DNA of 64,000 bases from CAYSCW01 sp964449165 (GTDB lineage Bacteria > Acidobacteriota > Aminicenantia > Aminicenantales > Aminicenantaceae). The position numbers and the translations under genes are program-made. Of the stretch, positions 61,331 through 64,000 are shown in pieces. Below the pieces are notes generated by a model. The model was not told the origin of the DNA and did no database searches. It was given only the letters and a program-made list of their open reading frames with translations. The stretch covers positions 62,001-126,000 of the forward strand of contig CAYVAT010000001.1 in the NCBI GenBank assembly GCA_964449165.1, read 5' to 3'. Position 1 is the stretch's first letter; each line of letters starts with the position of its first letter.

Positions 61331-61673
61331 TTATTAATTTTCGTTTGCTTGGCTTCATTGTTTGCTCAAAAAATGGAATCCATCCCCATTGTCTGGACAG
61401 GAAAATGTCTTCTTTAAGGAGATATTTGTACTCGAGTCGAATGCTGCTGGATCCCATAAGCGCTAATTCCGTTGTATCAAATTTTATGTTATATGTATGA
61501 GCTCCGTGCAGTAAATAAATTTGTTCTTTCCAATTCATCTCTCCAAAATATAGTGAATATGTAGACTGTTCCCGATTTTATTTACCCCCAAATTTTCGGG
61601 AATTGAGATTTCATTCTCGTTGTTTTAGAATAAATTCACTAAAATCAGAAGTAATTTAAAAGGAGAAGAAAAC
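61331..61673. other. Intergenic region before the beta-lactamase-like gene
   Basis: No gene is supported. An open frame on the - strand here lacks a ribosome site and runs antisense into the small ParA-linked gene. The last 120 bases are AT-rich and should hold the promoter of the following gene, which has a GGAGAAG ribosome site. Confidence 0.35.
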
Positions 61674-62714
61674 ATGAAAACATTTTGCCGCTGTTTGGTG
61701 ATCATTCTGTCTTTGAGCTTATTAATCTCTGCAAATAACCTTGAAGGCTATTCTGCTTCCATAAAGGCAAAGTATGGAGATGAGGATACATCCATCAACA
61801 GACTAAAAGATGAGATTGCCCGATACGAGAAAATAACAGAGGGATCTGTAGGAGTGGCCTCTATCCATCTGGAGTCAGGAAGATCTTTTTTTTACAACAG
61901 AGATATCCGTTATCCCATGGCAAGCACTTACAAGATTCCGATTGCTGTAAAGCTTTTATCCCTCGTTGAAAAAGGAGAGATAAAGTTATCAGACATGGTA
62001 GAAGTTCAAAAGAGTGACCTCCATCCCGGGAGCGGGACTATAGCCCGGCTGCTGGACGATCCAGGAGTTGTCCTGTCCGTCCAGAATCTTTTAGAGCTGA
62101 TGCTGCTGATAAGTGATAACAGCGCGACAGATCTTTGTTTAAAAATTGTGGGCGGGTCTGAATCAGTCACTCAAAAAATGCGTGAAATAGGGATTATGGA
62201 TATAGATGTCAACCGTCCCACATATGTTGCTATCGCCAATTACTTAGGAGTTACATCCGTTAAAGAAGGCGAACCCTACTCAGATGAAGAGGCTCTCAAA
62301 GAACTAGGGAAGCTGTCAAAGGAACAACGCGAACAAGCCGCTCAGGCTTTCAGCAAAGATAAGAAGGACACAGCCACTCCTGCTGCCATGGCGCAGTTGC
62401 TGAAAATGATCTGGAATAAGGAAATCCTCAGTAAAGAAAATTCAGAGTACCTTCTTGATATCATGAAGCGCTGTCAGACAGGTAAAGCCAGGATTAAAGG
62501 TATTCTTCCTCCTAATACCATCGTCCACCACAAAACTGGAACCATAGGAAGCACAACCAATGACGTAGGGATCATTGAGCTTCCTGGAGATGCAGGAAAT
62601 CTGATAGCGGTCATCTTCACAAAGGAAGCCAAAATTGACAATGAAAAAAGTGAGGAGGTCATCGCTCAGATTGCCAGAACATTATACGATTACTTCCTCT
62701 TTACCACTGAATAA
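61674..62714 (+). CDS. Class A beta-lactamase-like serine hydrolase
   Basis: A 346-residue exported protein (signal segment 7-20). The serine beta-lactamase motifs are S84-T-Y-K87 (SxxK), S146-D-N148 (SDN) and K286-T-G288 (KTG), with DTATPAAMAQLL after the omega region. The omega loop differs from true class A enzymes: a longer stretch (about 181-230) replaces the usual RxxxELN segment, and the nearest match to ExxLN is E204-E-A-L-K208. It may hydrolyse beta-lactams poorly or act on another amide or ester. Length exceeds the usual 290 or so. It stands alone. Confidence 0.85.
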   Translation: MKTFCRCLVIILSLSLLISANNLEGYSASIKAKYGDEDTSINRLKDEIARYEKITEGSVGVASIHLESGRSFFYNRDIRYPMASTYKIPIAVKLLSLVEKGEIKLSDMVEVQKSDLHPGSGTIARLLDDPGVVLSVQNLLELMLLISDNSATDLCLKIVGGSESVTQKMREIGIMDIDVNRPTYVAIANYLGVTSVKEGEPYSDEEALKELGKLSKEQREQAAQAFSKDKKDTATPAAMAQLLKMIWNKEILSKENSEYLLDIMKRCQTGKARIKGILPPNTIVHHKTGTIGSTTNDVGIIELPGDAGNLIAVIFTKEAKIDNEKSEEVIAQIARTLYDYFLFTTE

Positions 62715-62840
62715 AGGAGAAACTGGGCGATTTTCTAGATTGAGGCATCACGAGTTTTCATGAATTATCGTTAATGGCCCGAAAAACTTTTCCTTCTGAA
62801 ATAAGGCTATTTTCTCCTTTTTGATGCGTTTCAGTATGTG

Positions 62841-62880
62841 GAGGCTTCGCTGTGACAAAAGTCAGCTTGAAGTGGGCCTC
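62841..62880. terminator. Long imperfect hairpin between convergent genes
   Basis: GAGGC (62841-62845) pairs with GCCTC (62876-62880), with further pairing inward (TTC/GAA and TGAC/GTCA around AAAA). Its place between the ends of two convergent genes fits a two-way terminator. Confidence 0.5.
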
Positions 62881-62920
62881 TGTGGCTGTTTTCTAGGGCA
62901 GGACTATAAACTGTTAAAAT

Positions 62921-64000
62921 CTATTCATAGCGGATGGAATCCACTGGATCAGCAAGGGAAACCTTCACGGTTTGATAACTAACTGCGATCAAAGAAATAG
63001 TCAGGACAAGCAAACCAGACAGAAGAAATGTGCTCCATCTGAGGCTTACTCGGTAGGGAAAATTTAGCAGCCAGTTGCTCATGATCCACCAGGATATCGG
63101 CCAGACACATATGTTTGCCAGCAAGACAAGTTTTACAAGATCCCTGCAAAGCAGATAGAGAAGCGCCCCTCTTGAAGAGCCCAGGATTTTGCGGATTCCG
63201 ATTTCTTTAGTTCGTCTTTCAGTTGAGAATGATGTCAACCCAAACAGTCCAAGACAGGCTATGAACACAGCCAGTATTGTAAAATACTTAAGAATACTAC
63301 CCAAAGTCTCCAAATCCACGTATGATTTGTCTAATTCTTTATCGAGAAAGTCATATTTAAATGGTAAATCAGGAGCGACTTTTTCCCAGGCTTTTTCCAA
63401 AGATACGAGCGAGGTTGAAATACTTCCCGGACGGATACGGACAAAAATATAATTTACCACAGGATTTTGAAAAAGGATTAGAGGACCTATCAAGGCATCT
63501 GCTACTGATTCAATGTGAAAATCTTTCATTACGCCTATAATTGTGCCCTCGTATGTCTCTCCGATGGAAAGAGTTTGATTTAACGCTGAATCCACTCCCA
63601 TAAGCTTTTCAAACATCTCATTAACAATCAAATTTCCCCTTTCGTCTGCGAAATCTTTCGAAAAACTTCTTCCTTTCAGCATTTTTATCTTCAACGTCTC
63701 AATAAAATCATAATCAACAGAAGTAATGTTTATAGGAGTGCTTTCGTCCAATCTTTTTCCCTTGAAAACCACATTATCGGTCGGTGAGGCAAACCACGTG
63801 GGATGATTAAAAGATGCGGTGACCATTTCCACACTGGGATCGCGTTTTAATTCATTTTTCAACCTTTGGTAGATCTGTCTGTTATTGACATTCGCAATTC
63901 CAAGCGGGATCGAGATTACATTTTTTTTATCAAAACCCAGATCTTTATTTTTAAGAAAATCAACCTGGTTATAAATAATGCCGGAAATGATGATCAATAT
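62921..64000 (-). CDS. FtsX/MacB-type ABC transporter permease, C-terminal part (cut by window end)
   Basis: The frame is open to the right edge; about 360 residues are visible. They begin with the periplasmic MacB-PCD-like domain (VTASFNHPTWFASPTDNVVF, FIETLKIKMLKGRSF, IIGVMKDFHIES) and end with an FtsX domain of three helices: KYFTILAVFIACLGLFGLTSF, the cytoplasmic RRTKEIGIRKILG coupling segment and two more helices, closing in ADPVDSIRYE. Such two-domain permeases are abundant in Bacteroidota, Acidobacteriota and Aminicenantes and work with a separate ATPase in export or lipoprotein handling. The ATPase is not in the window. Confidence 0.88.
   Translation of the reverse strand: MLIIISGIIYNQVDFLKNKDLGFDKKNVISIPLGIANVNNRQIYQRLKNELKRDPSVEMVTASFNHPTWFASPTDNVVFKGKRLDESTPINITSVDYDFIETLKIKMLKGRSFSKDFADERGNLIVNEMFEKLMGVDSALNQTLSIGETYEGTIIGVMKDFHIESVADALIGPLILFQNPVVNYIFVRIRPGSISTSLVSLEKAWEKVAPDLPFKYDFLDKELDKSYVDLETLGSILKYFTILAVFIACLGLFGLTSFSTERRTKEIGIRKILGSSRGALLYLLCRDLVKLVLLANICVWPISWWIMSNWLLNFPYRVSLRWSTFLLSGLLVLTISLIAVSYQTVKVSLADPVDSIRYE

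Noticed and set aside
61113..61538. 141-residue open frame on the - strand
   Set aside because: It runs antisense through the small ParA-linked gene, and the amidohydrolase-like remnant is in another frame.
1..64000. CRISPR arrays, insertion sequences, prophage genes, rRNA and tRNA genes
   Set aside because: I looked for regular short repeats, transposase or integrase motifs and RNA gene signatures on both strands and found none.

Overview
The window reads as a piece of the chromosome of an uncultured anaerobic Gram-negative bacterium, most like Candidatus Aminicenantes or a related Acidobacteriota lineage. That placement is inference from gene content: two TonB-dependent receptors with N-terminal carboxypeptidase-regulatory domains, a GWxTD-domain protein, TPR-fused sulfatase-like proteins, an FtsX-type permease and many secreted peptidases. 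No 16S rRNA or tRNA gene is present to settle it. Base composition looks to be in the high forties % G+C by eye, with a clearly AT-richer stretch around 28.1-37.4 kb.

Layout. (1) 1-8940, + strand: an acyl-CoA cluster with an NDP-forming acyl-CoA synthetase (5' end outside the window), a sodium:solute symporter, a BamA-type ring-opening hydrolase (6-oxocyclohex-1-ene-1-carbonyl-CoA hydrolase), a 3-hydroxyacyl-CoA dehydrogenase/enoyl-CoA hydratase fusion, an SDR, an SCP2-type thiolase and its Zn-ribbon DUF35 partner. This looks like a ring-cleavage plus beta-oxidation module for anaerobic degradation of aromatic or alicyclic acids. (2) 9.0-13.4 kb: a PlsY-like membrane protein with an amidohydrolase, a cytochrome b5/membrane protein, and a seven-heme NapC/NirT-type cytochrome c. 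(3) 13.7-19.4 kb: a molybdenum hydroxylase (FAD subunit plus fused 2Fe-2S/Moco subunit), then a sirtuin and a ketopantoate-reductase-like protein on the other strand. (4) 19.6-26.9 kb: indolepyruvate oxidoreductase subunits, an ADP-forming acyl-CoA synthetase, a POT-like transporter and an M24 peptidase, together a peptide and amino-acid fermentation block. (5) 28.7-37.4 kb: TonB receptor, sulfatase-TPR protein, GWxTD protein and two TPR proteins. (6) 37.6-43.0 kb, - strand: a periplasmic protein of unknown function, a C69 dipeptidase, an M14-like deacylase, a 51-residue membrane protein and a large permease. (7) 43.4-52.9 kb: DUF2207 membrane protein with a small partner, VOC protein, APC permease, metallo-beta-lactamase-fold protein, S9 peptidase, PurM, WrbA. 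(8) 53.0-59.9 kb: a second TonB receptor divergent from a TetR regulator, with a clear promoter and palindromic operator, then gamma-glutamyltransferase and an esterase. (9) 60.2-64.0 kb: an orphan ParA ATPase overlapping a small charged protein, a 3' remnant of an amidohydrolase gene, a class A beta-lactamase-like protein and the C-terminal part of an FtsX/MacB-type permease cut by the window end.

Taken together, the genes suggest an organism that takes up peptides, amino acids and carboxylic acids, cuts peptides with secreted or membrane peptidases, oxidises 2-oxo acids through ferredoxin-linked enzymes, and makes ATP from acyl-CoA thioesters with NDP-forming synthetases. The most notable content is the BamA-centred cluster; the benzoyl-CoA reductase that would feed it is not in this window. 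I found no CRISPR array, tRNA, rRNA, insertion sequence or prophage gene.
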